Assembly: GCA_018673925.1 (NCBI GenBank)
Contig: JABHBL010000095.1
Span: 1-47,421 of the forward strand
Length of the DNA stretch: 47,421 nucleotides
Reading direction: 5' to 3'
From: Fidelibacterota bacterium
GTDB lineage: Bacteria > Fidelibacterota > UBA8477 > JABMPR01
The position numbers and the translations under genes were made by a program. This document shows positions 7,856 through 15,708 of the stretch, in pieces. Within the stretch, counting starts at the first letter, position 1. The number at the start of each line of letters is the position of its first letter. The notes below the pieces were generated by a model, which ran no database searches, was not told the DNA's origin, and worked only from the letters and a program-made list of their open reading frames with translations.

Positions 7856-9424
7856 ATGAATACTACTGAACAAATTCGGGGAAAAATATTATGGGCAGAT
7901 GATGAGATTGACCTCCTCAGATCCCATGTCATGTTTTTAGAGGGCAAAGGTTTTCAGGTCACAACTGTGACCAATGGGGATGATGCCATCGCCTTGTGTC
8001 AGAATGACAGATTTGACATCGTCCTATTGGATGAAACCATGCCCGGCAAAGATGGGCTTGAGACCTTGTCCATCTTAAAAGCTGAATTCCCTGCGCTTCC
8101 CATCATCATGATCACTAAGAATGAAGAAGAAAAGCTCATGGAAGAGGCTATTGGGAGCAAAATATCTGATTACCTCACAAAGCCTGTCAATCCATCACAA
8201 ATATTACTTGCCATCATAAAAATTCTTGAGAATCGACAAATCAAGCAGGATGCTGTATCTGGTCAGTACATGAGTGCATTCGCAGACCTTGCCTTTAACA
8301 TCGAGGACAATCCTGGTCCTCAGGATTGGATCAATATACACAACCAATTGTCTGCCTGGGAGCTGGAGCTGGATGATTACCCTGATCTTGGATTTGATGA
8401 GATGCTTCTGCAGCAGCAGCACGAAGCCAACGATCGATTCACCCGCTTTGTAAAATCCAATTATGAAAACTGGGTAAATGTTTCCGCGGACAAGCGCCCC
8501 ACACTTTCTCCTGATGTCTTTTCAACCTCTGTGAAACCACTTCTTGAACAAGACAAAAAAGTTCTCATGCTCATTATTGATTGTATGCGCTGGGATCAGT
8601 GGCTCACATTGGAACCTCTACTCTATAATGATTATCAGATTAAACGGGATGGCTATTTTTCGCTTTTGCCTACTACAACAGAATACAGTCGCAATGCCAT
8701 ATTCAGTGGTCTTTTTCCTGATGATATGCAAAGATTTCACCCGGAGTGGTGGGGTGGAACAGATGAGCATAGTCTCAATCGGCATGAAGCTGCCTTTTTG
8801 CAGGAAAATATAAAAAGATCCGGTCTGGAGCTGAAACCAGAAGCCAAATACAAAAAGATTATCACGAATCGTGAAGGCATTCAATTTGGGAAACAATTTG
8901 GATCCTGGGGTAGTCAGAAACTGGTGACGCTTGTGGTCAACCAGGTTGATCTGCTAGCTCACCGTCGCACAGATTCACCCCTCTTACGTGAACTCCTGCC
9001 AAATGAGGCCAGTTACCGCGAGATCGTGCGAGCCTGGTTCAACAACTCCTGGATTAAGGAAGTCCTTTCATCAGCAGCAAAGATGGGTTTTCATGTGATC
9101 ATTACCTCTGATCATGGTAGTGTTCGAGTTCAGCAACCCACTCAAATTCTTGCTGATCGTGAAGCCTCTACCAACCTCAGATTTAAACAGGGTCGCAATT
9201 TGAAGCCCAGTACCAAAGATGCCTGGTTTCTGGACAAGCCTGGTAGACTCAGAATTCCCTCAACCATTCAAAATGATACCTTGGCCATTGCTCAGAAAAT
9301 GTATTATTTCCTCTATCCTAATAATTACAGAAAATATCAAAATAAATTTGCTGATACTTATCAGCATGGTGGATTGAGTATGTGGGAAATGATAATTCCT
9401 CTAGCCCATCTGGAACCCAAATGA
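7856..9424 (+). CDS. porX: PorX-type response regulator with PglZ phosphodiesterase domain
   Basis: The 522-residue product has a receiver domain (~8-130) with acidic pocket DDE near residues 15-17, phospho-acceptor Asp59 (LLDETMPG) and Lys in LTKP. A helical linker follows, and then a PglZ/alkaline-phosphatase-superfamily domain (~220-515). Metal or catalytic positions are visible: Asp242 in LIIDCMRWD, the Thr cluster 273-275 in PTTTEYSRNAIFSG, and Asp419-His420 in ITSDHGS. Length and layout match PorX of Bacteroidota, which regulates the type IX secretion system and gliding. From what I recall of published work, its PglZ domain cleaves oligonucleotides, including cyclic ones. No PorY-like kinase or T9SS structural gene adjoins it. 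It overlaps tsaE by ATGA, an arrangement also familiar from Bacteroidota. The 72-nt gap after the cyclase suggests partial separation from the upstream operon. Confidence 0.92.
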   Translation: MNTTEQIRGKILWADDEIDLLRSHVMFLEGKGFQVTTVTNGDDAIALCQNDRFDIVLLDETMPGKDGLETLSILKAEFPALPIIMITKNEEEKLMEEAIGSKISDYLTKPVNPSQILLAIIKILENRQIKQDAVSGQYMSAFADLAFNIEDNPGPQDWINIHNQLSAWELELDDYPDLGFDEMLLQQQHEANDRFTRFVKSNYENWVNVSADKRPTLSPDVFSTSVKPLLEQDKKVLMLIIDCMRWDQWLTLEPLLYNDYQIKRDGYFSLLPTTTEYSRNAIFSGLFPDDMQRFHPEWWGGTDEHSLNRHEAAFLQENIKRSGLELKPEAKYKKIITNREGIQFGKQFGSWGSQKLVTLVVNQVDLLAHRRTDSPLLRELLPNEASYREIVRAWFNNSWIKEVLSSAAKMGFHVIITSDHGSVRVQQPTQILADREASTNLRFKQGRNLKPSTKDAWFLDKPGRLRIPSTIQNDTLAIAQKMYYFLYPNNYRKYQNKFADTYQHGGLSMWEMIIPLAHLEPK

Positions 9425-9876
9425 TCCATCAGTACCATTTTAAAACCCATGGCCCTGAGGAAACAGGTCAACTCGCACAAAGTTTAGCCGCTCAACTTGA
9501 GCCTGGGGATATCCTCGCAATGAGCGGAAACCTGGCCAGCGGCAAAACTACTTTTACACAGGGTTTAACGACCTTCTTCGAAATAAAAGAATATGCCCTC
9601 AGTCCGACCTTTACCTATATCAATGAATACCACGGCGCAAATCAGGATATCATCCATATTGATGCCTATCGACTCAGTAGTGGAGAAGAATTGATTTCAA
9701 TGGGCATCTGGGAATATTTTGACTCTGGCGCCATCGTCATCATTGAGTGGGCTGATATCGTCGCCGGAGCCATCCCAGAAGATTCATTTGGTTTGAGTTT
9801 TCGAGCCATCGAAGGTGAAGAAAATGGACGAGAAATTTTGATTCATTCACCAAGAGTCCTGGAGCTAAACCTGTGA
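9421..9876 (+). CDS. tsaE: tRNA threonylcarbamoyladenosine biosynthesis ATPase TsaE
   Basis: A 151-residue P-loop ATPase. The start at 9421 (ATGA overlap with porX) is preferred to the in-frame ATG at 9382 because it gives the standard TsaE N-terminus. Walker A lies at residues ~35-44 (SGNLASGKTT), followed by the family segments SPTFTYINEY, HIDAYRL and IIEWAD. TsaE works with TsaB and TsaD to install t6A at position 37 of ANN-decoding tRNAs in the cytoplasm. The length is typical. The stop overlaps the GTG start of tsaB (GTGA), so the two are translationally coupled. Confidence 0.96.
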   Translation: MIHQYHFKTHGPEETGQLAQSLAAQLEPGDILAMSGNLASGKTTFTQGLTTFFEIKEYALSPTFTYINEYHGANQDIIHIDAYRLSSGEELISMGIWEYFDSGAIVIIEWADIVAGAIPEDSFGLSFRAIEGEENGREILIHSPRVLELNL

Positions 9877-10550
9877 TTATAGCTTGTGATACTTCCTCTA
9901 TTATTTGTTCTGTAGCCATTTCAGATAAGGGCGCAGTTCTATGGGAGAAAGAAGACTCAGGTGGACAGATACATATTGAAAAATTATCACCCTTTTTAAA
10001 AGAGGCTCTGGATTTTTGTAAGTCCGTAGGAAAACAACCAGAAGCGCTGGCAATAGCCATTGGACCTGGGAGTTTTAATGGCTTGCGCATTGGTCTGGCT
10101 ACCATGAAAGCGCTGGCAGTAGCGCTTGATCTGCCTCTCATACCCATTCCAACCACTGATGCGATGGCTTATGGAATGATGGAGCAGTTAAACGGAACCT
10201 CTCGGGCAGTTATCTACTCCCATCGAAATTTTGTGCATTATGCTGATTATGATTATTCGACCTCCAAAACCATCGTCACACCTGAGTTTAAATACGGGGC
10301 ATGGGATCAGCTCTATGACAAGCATATAGACCACTACTTTGGCAAAGTTGATCGCGGGTTTGATACCTGGTTAAATGAGGTCGAGGCTCAAGAAGTACTA
10401 TCCAAATTTGTACCTGTCGATGCAAAAGCTTCATTTGTAGCCCTTTTAGCTGCATCTCGTACTGGTATGGGCATACGTGACCTGGATGAGCTCGAACCTC
10501 TTTATAATGCCGTATATGAGGCAAAAAAGTGGGTTCCCCCTCAATTCTGA
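9873..10550 (+). CDS. tsaB: tRNA threonylcarbamoyladenosine biosynthesis protein TsaB
   Basis: A 225-residue ASKHA-fold protein of normal length. It begins MIIACDTSSIICSVAI and has the TsaB signature IAIGPGSFNGLRIGLATMK near residues 60-80. TsaB is the inactive paralogue that scaffolds TsaD in the t6A complex. The start is a GTG overlapping the tsaE stop. tsaC and tsaD are not in the window. Confidence 0.95.
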   Translation: MIIACDTSSIICSVAISDKGAVLWEKEDSGGQIHIEKLSPFLKEALDFCKSVGKQPEALAIAIGPGSFNGLRIGLATMKALAVALDLPLIPIPTTDAMAYGMMEQLNGTSRAVIYSHRNFVHYADYDYSTSKTIVTPEFKYGAWDQLYDKHIDHYFGKVDRGFDTWLNEVEAQEVLSKFVPVDAKASFVALLAASRTGMGIRDLDELEPLYNAVYEAKKWVPPQF

Positions 10551-10611
10551 GCTAACCACGAATCAAGTGGTAAATATGAATCTCTTATGCTGGGAATATA
10601 TGAATTACAAA

Positions 10612-10640
10612 TTGGTCTAACTTGCTTTGTAGGTTATTAT
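10612..10640 (+). promoter_or_regulatory. candidate sigma-70-like promoter for accD operon
   Basis: TTGGTC (10612-10617) and TATTAT (10635-10640, 5/6 to consensus) are spaced by 17 nt. This would give a start near 10647 and a leader of about 34 nt before accD. It lies in the only sizeable gap (130 nt) between tsaB and accD. A weak 5-bp hairpin (ACCAC/GTGGT, 10555-10571) precedes it and has no T tract. Confidence 0.45.
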
Positions 10641-10680
10641 GTCTCAGGGTTAAATACCTGTTAAATATCGAGGATTTTGA

Positions 10681-11532
10681 ATGAGTTGGTTTCGACGCAA
10701 AGATAAAAATATTCAGACCGAAAATTCTGAAAAGAAGGATATAAAAGAAGGTCTCTGGGTGAAATGCCCCAGTTGCCGCCAGATCTTATACAAAGCGGAG
10801 TTGATGCAGAGCAACAATGTTTGCTACAAGTGTGGATATCATTTTAGAATTCCCGCTGCCAGCTATATAGATCTTTTGTTGGACACTGATGGTCGGCAAC
10901 AACATTTTCAAGGTATCAAACCCCTTGACCCCTTAAAGTTTAAAGCCCAAAAAAAGTATAGTGACCAAATCACAGCTGCCCAACAAAAGACCGGTCATCA
11001 AGAAGCAGTTCAGGTCTTTGAAGGACTCATGTTCGAGAAACCAATTGTTGTTGCCGTGATGGACTTCTCCTTTATTGGTGGCAGCATGGGATCTGCTGTT
11101 GGTGAGCTACTTGCAAAATCTGCTGATATGGCCAGAGAAAAGAAAATCCCACTTATCATAGTTTCTGCATCTGGGGGAGCGCGCATGATGGAGGGAGCCT
11201 ACTCCTTGATGCAAATGGCTAAGACGTCTGCCAAGCTCAGCCAATTGGCAGATGCGAAAATTCCTTATATCTCCATAATGACTGATCCCACCACTGGTGG
11301 TGTTACCGCAAGTTTTGCCATGCTGGGTGATGTAAATATTGCAGAACCGGGAGCACTCATTGGCTTTGCTGGTCAGAGAGTTATCAAGCAGACCATTGGT
11401 GCTGATTTACCAGAAGGATTTCAGCGGGCTGAATTTCTGTTGGAAAAGGGCTTCCTTGATTTGATCGTCCCCAGAGATGATCTCAAGCAGCAAGTCGCAG
11501 AAATTTTAGATATTCTTCATGCAAAAGCCTAA
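10681..11532 (+). CDS. accD: acetyl-CoA carboxylase carboxyltransferase subunit beta
   Basis: A 283-residue protein of standard length. It has an N-terminal zinc ribbon (Cys29, Cys32, Cys48, Cys51; CPSC and CYKC) followed by the crotonase-like carboxyltransferase domain with VSASGGARMMEGAYSLMQMAK and MTDPTTGGVTASFAMLGD, the acetyl-CoA site. With AccA (not in this window) it transfers carboxyl from biotin to acetyl-CoA, the first step of fatty-acid synthesis. ATCGAGGATTTTG is the likely RBS. It overlaps surE by 14 nt. Confidence 0.97.
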   Translation: MSWFRRKDKNIQTENSEKKDIKEGLWVKCPSCRQILYKAELMQSNNVCYKCGYHFRIPAASYIDLLLDTDGRQQHFQGIKPLDPLKFKAQKKYSDQITAAQQKTGHQEAVQVFEGLMFEKPIVVAVMDFSFIGGSMGSAVGELLAKSADMAREKKIPLIIVSASGGARMMEGAYSLMQMAKTSAKLSQLADAKIPYISIMTDPTTGGVTASFAMLGDVNIAEPGALIGFAGQRVIKQTIGADLPEGFQRAEFLLEKGFLDLIVPRDDLKQQVAEILDILHAKA

Positions 11533-12289
11533 AATTCTACTTACCAATGATGATGGGATAAATGCTCAGGGAATCGTAACCCTGGCTGAATCGCTATCGG
11601 ACTTCGCAGATATTTCCATCGTTGCACCCCTGTCAGAAATGAGTGCCATGGGGCATGCGATAACCATTTCTGATCCACTCAAAGTGACCGAAATATTCAA
11701 GGGGGATGTACATTTTGGCTGGGCAGTCGGTGGAACACCTGCAGATTGTGTGAAATTGGCCATAAATGGTGGACTGGTTGATAAACCGGATCTAGTCATA
11801 TCGGGTATAAACCAGGGAGCAAATGTTGGGGTAGATATCATCTATTCAGGCACTGTCTCAGCTGCCTATGAGGGCACTATCCTGAGCATCCCATCCATGG
11901 CCATCTCATTAGACTCATTTGTACAGAAGGACTTTACTGCAGCTGGCAAAGTCGCCCAGATCATGGCAGAAAGAATTCTCAAGGAAGGCTTACCTGAAGG
12001 CACTCTCCTGAATGTGAATGTCCCCGCTGGAGAATACAGTTCTTTTAAAGGCTTCTCCGTGACCCGTCAAGGTAGCGGCACCTATAAGGAAAAAATGGAC
12101 AGACGCGAGGATCCTCGAAAACGTGTCTATTACTGGTTGTCCGGGACTCGTACTTATGAAAATTCTGATCCAGATATGGATGAAAATGCAGTGCGAGCAG
12201 GCTACGTGACGCTCACACCTCTTCACTATGAACTTACCAATACAGCTTATATGCAAGCATTAGAATCCTGGGAACTGAATTTAGGCTAA
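11519..12289 (+). CDS. surE: 5'/3'-nucleotidase SurE
   Basis: A 256-residue protein of the SurE family. Metal ligands are Asp11-Asp12 in LLTNDDGI, the Asn in VISGINQGANVG, and the conserved YSGTVSAAYEG segment. It removes phosphate from nucleoside monophosphates in the cytoplasm. The ATG lies inside the 3' end of accD (14-nt overlap), and no better internal start precedes the NDDG motif. Confidence 0.96.
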   Translation: MQKPKILLTNDDGINAQGIVTLAESLSDFADISIVAPLSEMSAMGHAITISDPLKVTEIFKGDVHFGWAVGGTPADCVKLAINGGLVDKPDLVISGINQGANVGVDIIYSGTVSAAYEGTILSIPSMAISLDSFVQKDFTAAGKVAQIMAERILKEGLPEGTLLNVNVPAGEYSSFKGFSVTRQGSGTYKEKMDRREDPRKRVYYWLSGTRTYENSDPDMDENAVRAGYVTLTPLHYELTNTAYMQALESWELNLG

Positions 12290-12295
12290 CAAACC

Positions 12296-13828
12296 ATGCA
12301 TGAATTAGTTTTAATCTTAGACTTTGGCTCTCAATATACTCAGCTCATAGCACGTCGTATTCGAGAAGAGCAGGTCTATTGTCGTATTGAACGATCTGAT
12401 TTGAGCGCCACAGAGATACAAAGCATGGGTGCCAAGGCTTTGGTCCTATCAGGTGGTCCCAGTAGCATTTTTGAAGAGCAAGCTCCCCAGGTTGATCCAG
12501 CAATATTTGAGCTGGGCATTCCCATCCTTGGTGTTTGTTATGGATTGCAGATAATGGCTCAGCATTTCAAAGGAAATGTAATTCCAGGAGAAACCAGAGA
12601 ATACGGTCCCATGGGAATCCAGTTCCCAACACAAAGCCCCCTATTTGAAGGCGTGAGTGAAGGATCACAGGTTTGGATGAGTCATGGTGACCATGTAGAA
12701 AATATTCCTGAACATTTTAATATTATTGCCCGCTCCAGTGGTGATCTGATTGCTGGCATATCTCATCAATCAAAACCTTTTTATGGAGTTCAGTTTCATC
12801 CTGAAGTGAATCACACGGTCCAGGGACAAACCATCATCAGTAATTTCTTGTTTAAAATTGCTGATTTCAATCGCGATTGGACCTCGTCCAGCTTTGTAGA
12901 AGACGCCATTAAGGAAATTCAAGCCACTGTGGGCGATGGGAAAGTATTGTTGGGCTTGAGTGGGGGAGTGGATTCTTCTGTATTGGCATTTCTCATGCAT
13001 GAAGCCATCGGTGACAATTGTGTGCCCGTCTTTATCAATAATGGCCTTTTGCGAGAACATGAAACCGAAGAAGTAAAATCTCTTTTTGAGGCCTCCCATG
13101 TAAAAATTTATCAGCATGATTATACAGAAGCATTCCTCTCTGAACTCAAAGGAGTTACTGAACCGGAAAAAAAGAGAAAAATTATTGGGCGGGTTTTTAT
13201 TGAGGCCTTCGAAGAAGTGGCTCGTGAGATCGAAGGAATTGATTATTTAGCTCAGGGTACACTTTATCCTGATATTATTGAGAGTGGAGCCATTACTGGT
13301 CATGCTGTAACCATAAAAAGCCATCATAATGTCGGAGGTCTTCCTGAGAAGATGTCTTTAAAGGTTATTGAACCATTTAAGGAATTGTTTAAAGATGAAG
13401 TCCGAGCAGTGGGCCGGGTATTAAATGTGCCTGCAAAGATTATTGGTCGTCATCCATTTCCAGGACCGGGTCTGGCAGTACGCTGTTTAGGTGCGGTGAG
13501 TGAAGATCGCCTAAGCATACTGAGAGCAGCTGATCAAATTTTTATAGATACGCTGTATGAAACTGGGTGGTACGACAAGATATGGCAGGCTTTCACAGTC
13601 TTGCTTCCCATTCAAACTGTGGGTGTAATGGGAGACAAACGGACTTACGAAAATGTCCTGGCCATCAGAGCGGTGCACAGTTTGGATGGAATGACGGCAG
13701 ACTGGGTCCGAATTCCGTATGAGATCATCGCAGATGTCTCTAGCAAAATAGTGAATTCAGTGAGTGGCGTAAACCGGGTTGTTTATGATGTGACCTCAAA
13801 GCCACCTGGAACTATTGAGTGGGAGTAG
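12296..13828 (+). CDS. guaA: GMP synthase (glutamine-hydrolysing)
   Basis: A 510-residue two-domain enzyme. The class I glutamine amidotransferase domain has Cys81 (GVCYGLQ) and the His/Glu pair in QFHPEV. The ATP pyrophosphatase domain has the P-loop LSGGVDSS near residue 221, and the C-terminal dimerisation domain ends in the conserved KPPGTIEWE. It converts XMP to GMP. It starts 6 nt after surE in the same direction. Confidence 0.98.
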   Translation: MHELVLILDFGSQYTQLIARRIREEQVYCRIERSDLSATEIQSMGAKALVLSGGPSSIFEEQAPQVDPAIFELGIPILGVCYGLQIMAQHFKGNVIPGETREYGPMGIQFPTQSPLFEGVSEGSQVWMSHGDHVENIPEHFNIIARSSGDLIAGISHQSKPFYGVQFHPEVNHTVQGQTIISNFLFKIADFNRDWTSSSFVEDAIKEIQATVGDGKVLLGLSGGVDSSVLAFLMHEAIGDNCVPVFINNGLLREHETEEVKSLFEASHVKIYQHDYTEAFLSELKGVTEPEKKRKIIGRVFIEAFEEVAREIEGIDYLAQGTLYPDIIESGAITGHAVTIKSHHNVGGLPEKMSLKVIEPFKELFKDEVRAVGRVLNVPAKIIGRHPFPGPGLAVRCLGAVSEDRLSILRAADQIFIDTLYETGWYDKIWQAFTVLLPIQTVGVMGDKRTYENVLAIRAVHSLDGMTADWVRIPYEIIADVSSKIVNSVSGVNRVVYDVTSKPPGTIEWE

Positions 13829-13878
13829 CATTAAATTCCTGTCTCCATTTTTTTGCAGAAAACGATTGTAGGTAAATT

Positions 13879-15705
13879 ATGTGTGGAATAGTTGGATATA
13901 TCGGTAAGAATAATGGGATCCCTGTCGTAATTCAGGGTCTCCAAAGATTGGAATACAGGGGCTATGACTCCTGTGGCATTGCTATGATGGGTAGTGAAAA
14001 TATTCATCTTGAAAAGGTGACTGGAAAGGTGGACGAACTAAGTGGTCTTTTGGCTCGTCAGAAAAACTCTAGTCCAGTGGCTATTGGGCATACTCGTTGG
14101 GCAACTCATGGTCCGCCTACGATGTCAAATGCTCATCCTCATATCAGTCAAGATGGCAAAGTCGCCTTGGTCCATAACGGAATCATTGAAAATTATAAAC
14201 TACTCAAAGATGGTCTTGAAGACTCAGGCTATGTGTTTAGCAGTGAGACAGATACAGAAGTAATCGCCGCATTGGTGAGTCAGGCTTATCATGGAAACCT
14301 GGAACATGCGGTGAGAGAGGCACTCTCACATGTTGTAGGTGCTTATGGACTGGCCATTATTCATGCTGATGAACCTGAGAAAATTGTATGTACCCGCAAA
14401 GGCGCACCCCTCATTATGGCAGTGGGTGAAGATGAATTCTTTGTGGCATCAGATGTGGCCGCCATTCTCCATTATTCCAAGGATGTCATTTATTTGGATA
14501 ATGAAGAAATAGGCATACTTACCCCAGATGGCGTGAAAACATATTCTGGTGCAGATGAGCCCATTGATAAAAAAATACACAAAATTACTTTCAACCTGGA
14601 AGAAATTGAGAAGGGTGGCTATGACCACTTTATGCTCAAAGAGATTTTTAGCCAACCTCAGACAATTTATGATGCCATGCGGGGTCGTTTGCAGCCGGAG
14701 ACCGGTAACGCCCATCTAGGTGGTATAGATCATATGATTGGCTCAATACTCCATGCGGATCAACGGTATTTTACCGCGTGTGGAACCTCATGGCATGCCG
14801 GTCTCATTGGTGAGATGATGTTTGAACAATTTGCCCGCCTTCCATGTGAGGTGGAATATGCCAGTGAGTTTCGCTATCGAGAACCCCTGGTTGATGCAAA
14901 ATCAATCGTATTTGCTATCAGTCAATCTGGAGAAACAGCTGATACTTTAGCCGCTATTCAAGAAGCCAAAAATCGAGAGGCTACCGTATTAGGCATCTGT
15001 AATGTGGTTGGCAGTTCAATTTCCCGTGAAACAGAAGCTGGTGTGTTTATACACGCAGGTCCTGAAATAGGTGTAGCATCTACCAAAGCCTTCACATCCC
15101 AGGTGACAGTGTTGTCCCTGCTTACCTTAAAACTTGCCCGGTTAATGGGAATGAGTGAAGCTGACGGTCTTGAGATCAGTCAGGCTATGCAAAAATTACC
15201 TGAAAACGTCGAATGGGTATTGAAACAGGCTGACCAAATTGCTGAAATAGCCAAATTATACTCTGATGCTTCGAACTTTCTTTATCTGGGTCGCGGTGTC
15301 AATTTCCCTGTGGCTCTTGAAGGGGCGCTTAAGCTCAAAGAAATTTCATATATCCATGCAGAAGGGTATCCAGCCGCTGAGATGAAGCATGGTCCCATTG
15401 CCCTGATTGACAAATCCATGCCTATTGTGGCCATTGCTCCTCAGGATAAAACCTATGATAAAATTATTAGTAATATCGAAGAAGTGAAAGCCAGACATGG
15501 TCGTGTGATTGCCTTAGCCACAGAAGGGGATACCAGAATAAAAGATATTGCAGATCACGTCCTTTATGTTCCACCTGCCTTGTCATTCACAGCTCCCATC
15601 TTGAATGTGATACCTTTACAGCTTCTCTCCTATTATGTGGCTGTTGAGCGTGGATGCGATGTGGATCAACCGAGAAACTTAGCCAAGAGCGTAACGGTGG
15701 AATAA
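13879..15705 (+). CDS. glmS: glutamine-fructose-6-phosphate aminotransferase (isomerising)
   Basis: A 608-residue enzyme beginning MCGIVGYIG, so Cys2 becomes the N-terminal nucleophile of the glutaminase domain. Two SIS domains follow (motifs CGTSWHAG, SQSGETADT, YASEFRYR, AEMKHGPIALI) and the typical C-terminus ends in DQPRNLAKSVTVE. It makes glucosamine-6-phosphate, the entry to UDP-GlcNAc for peptidoglycan and surface glycans. No glmS ribozyme is possible in the 50-nt upstream gap. It is followed after 3 nt by the LpoA-like gene. Confidence 0.98.
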   Translation: MCGIVGYIGKNNGIPVVIQGLQRLEYRGYDSCGIAMMGSENIHLEKVTGKVDELSGLLARQKNSSPVAIGHTRWATHGPPTMSNAHPHISQDGKVALVHNGIIENYKLLKDGLEDSGYVFSSETDTEVIAALVSQAYHGNLEHAVREALSHVVGAYGLAIIHADEPEKIVCTRKGAPLIMAVGEDEFFVASDVAAILHYSKDVIYLDNEEIGILTPDGVKTYSGADEPIDKKIHKITFNLEEIEKGGYDHFMLKEIFSQPQTIYDAMRGRLQPETGNAHLGGIDHMIGSILHADQRYFTACGTSWHAGLIGEMMFEQFARLPCEVEYASEFRYREPLVDAKSIVFAISQSGETADTLAAIQEAKNREATVLGICNVVGSSISRETEAGVFIHAGPEIGVASTKAFTSQVTVLSLLTLKLARLMGMSEADGLEISQAMQKLPENVEWVLKQADQIAEIAKLYSDASNFLYLGRGVNFPVALEGALKLKEISYIHAEGYPAAEMKHGPIALIDKSMPIVAIAPQDKTYDKIISNIEEVKARHGRVIALATEGDTRIKDIADHVLYVPPALSFTAPILNVIPLQLLSYYVAVERGCDVDQPRNLAKSVTVE

Positions 15706-15708
15706 TTC

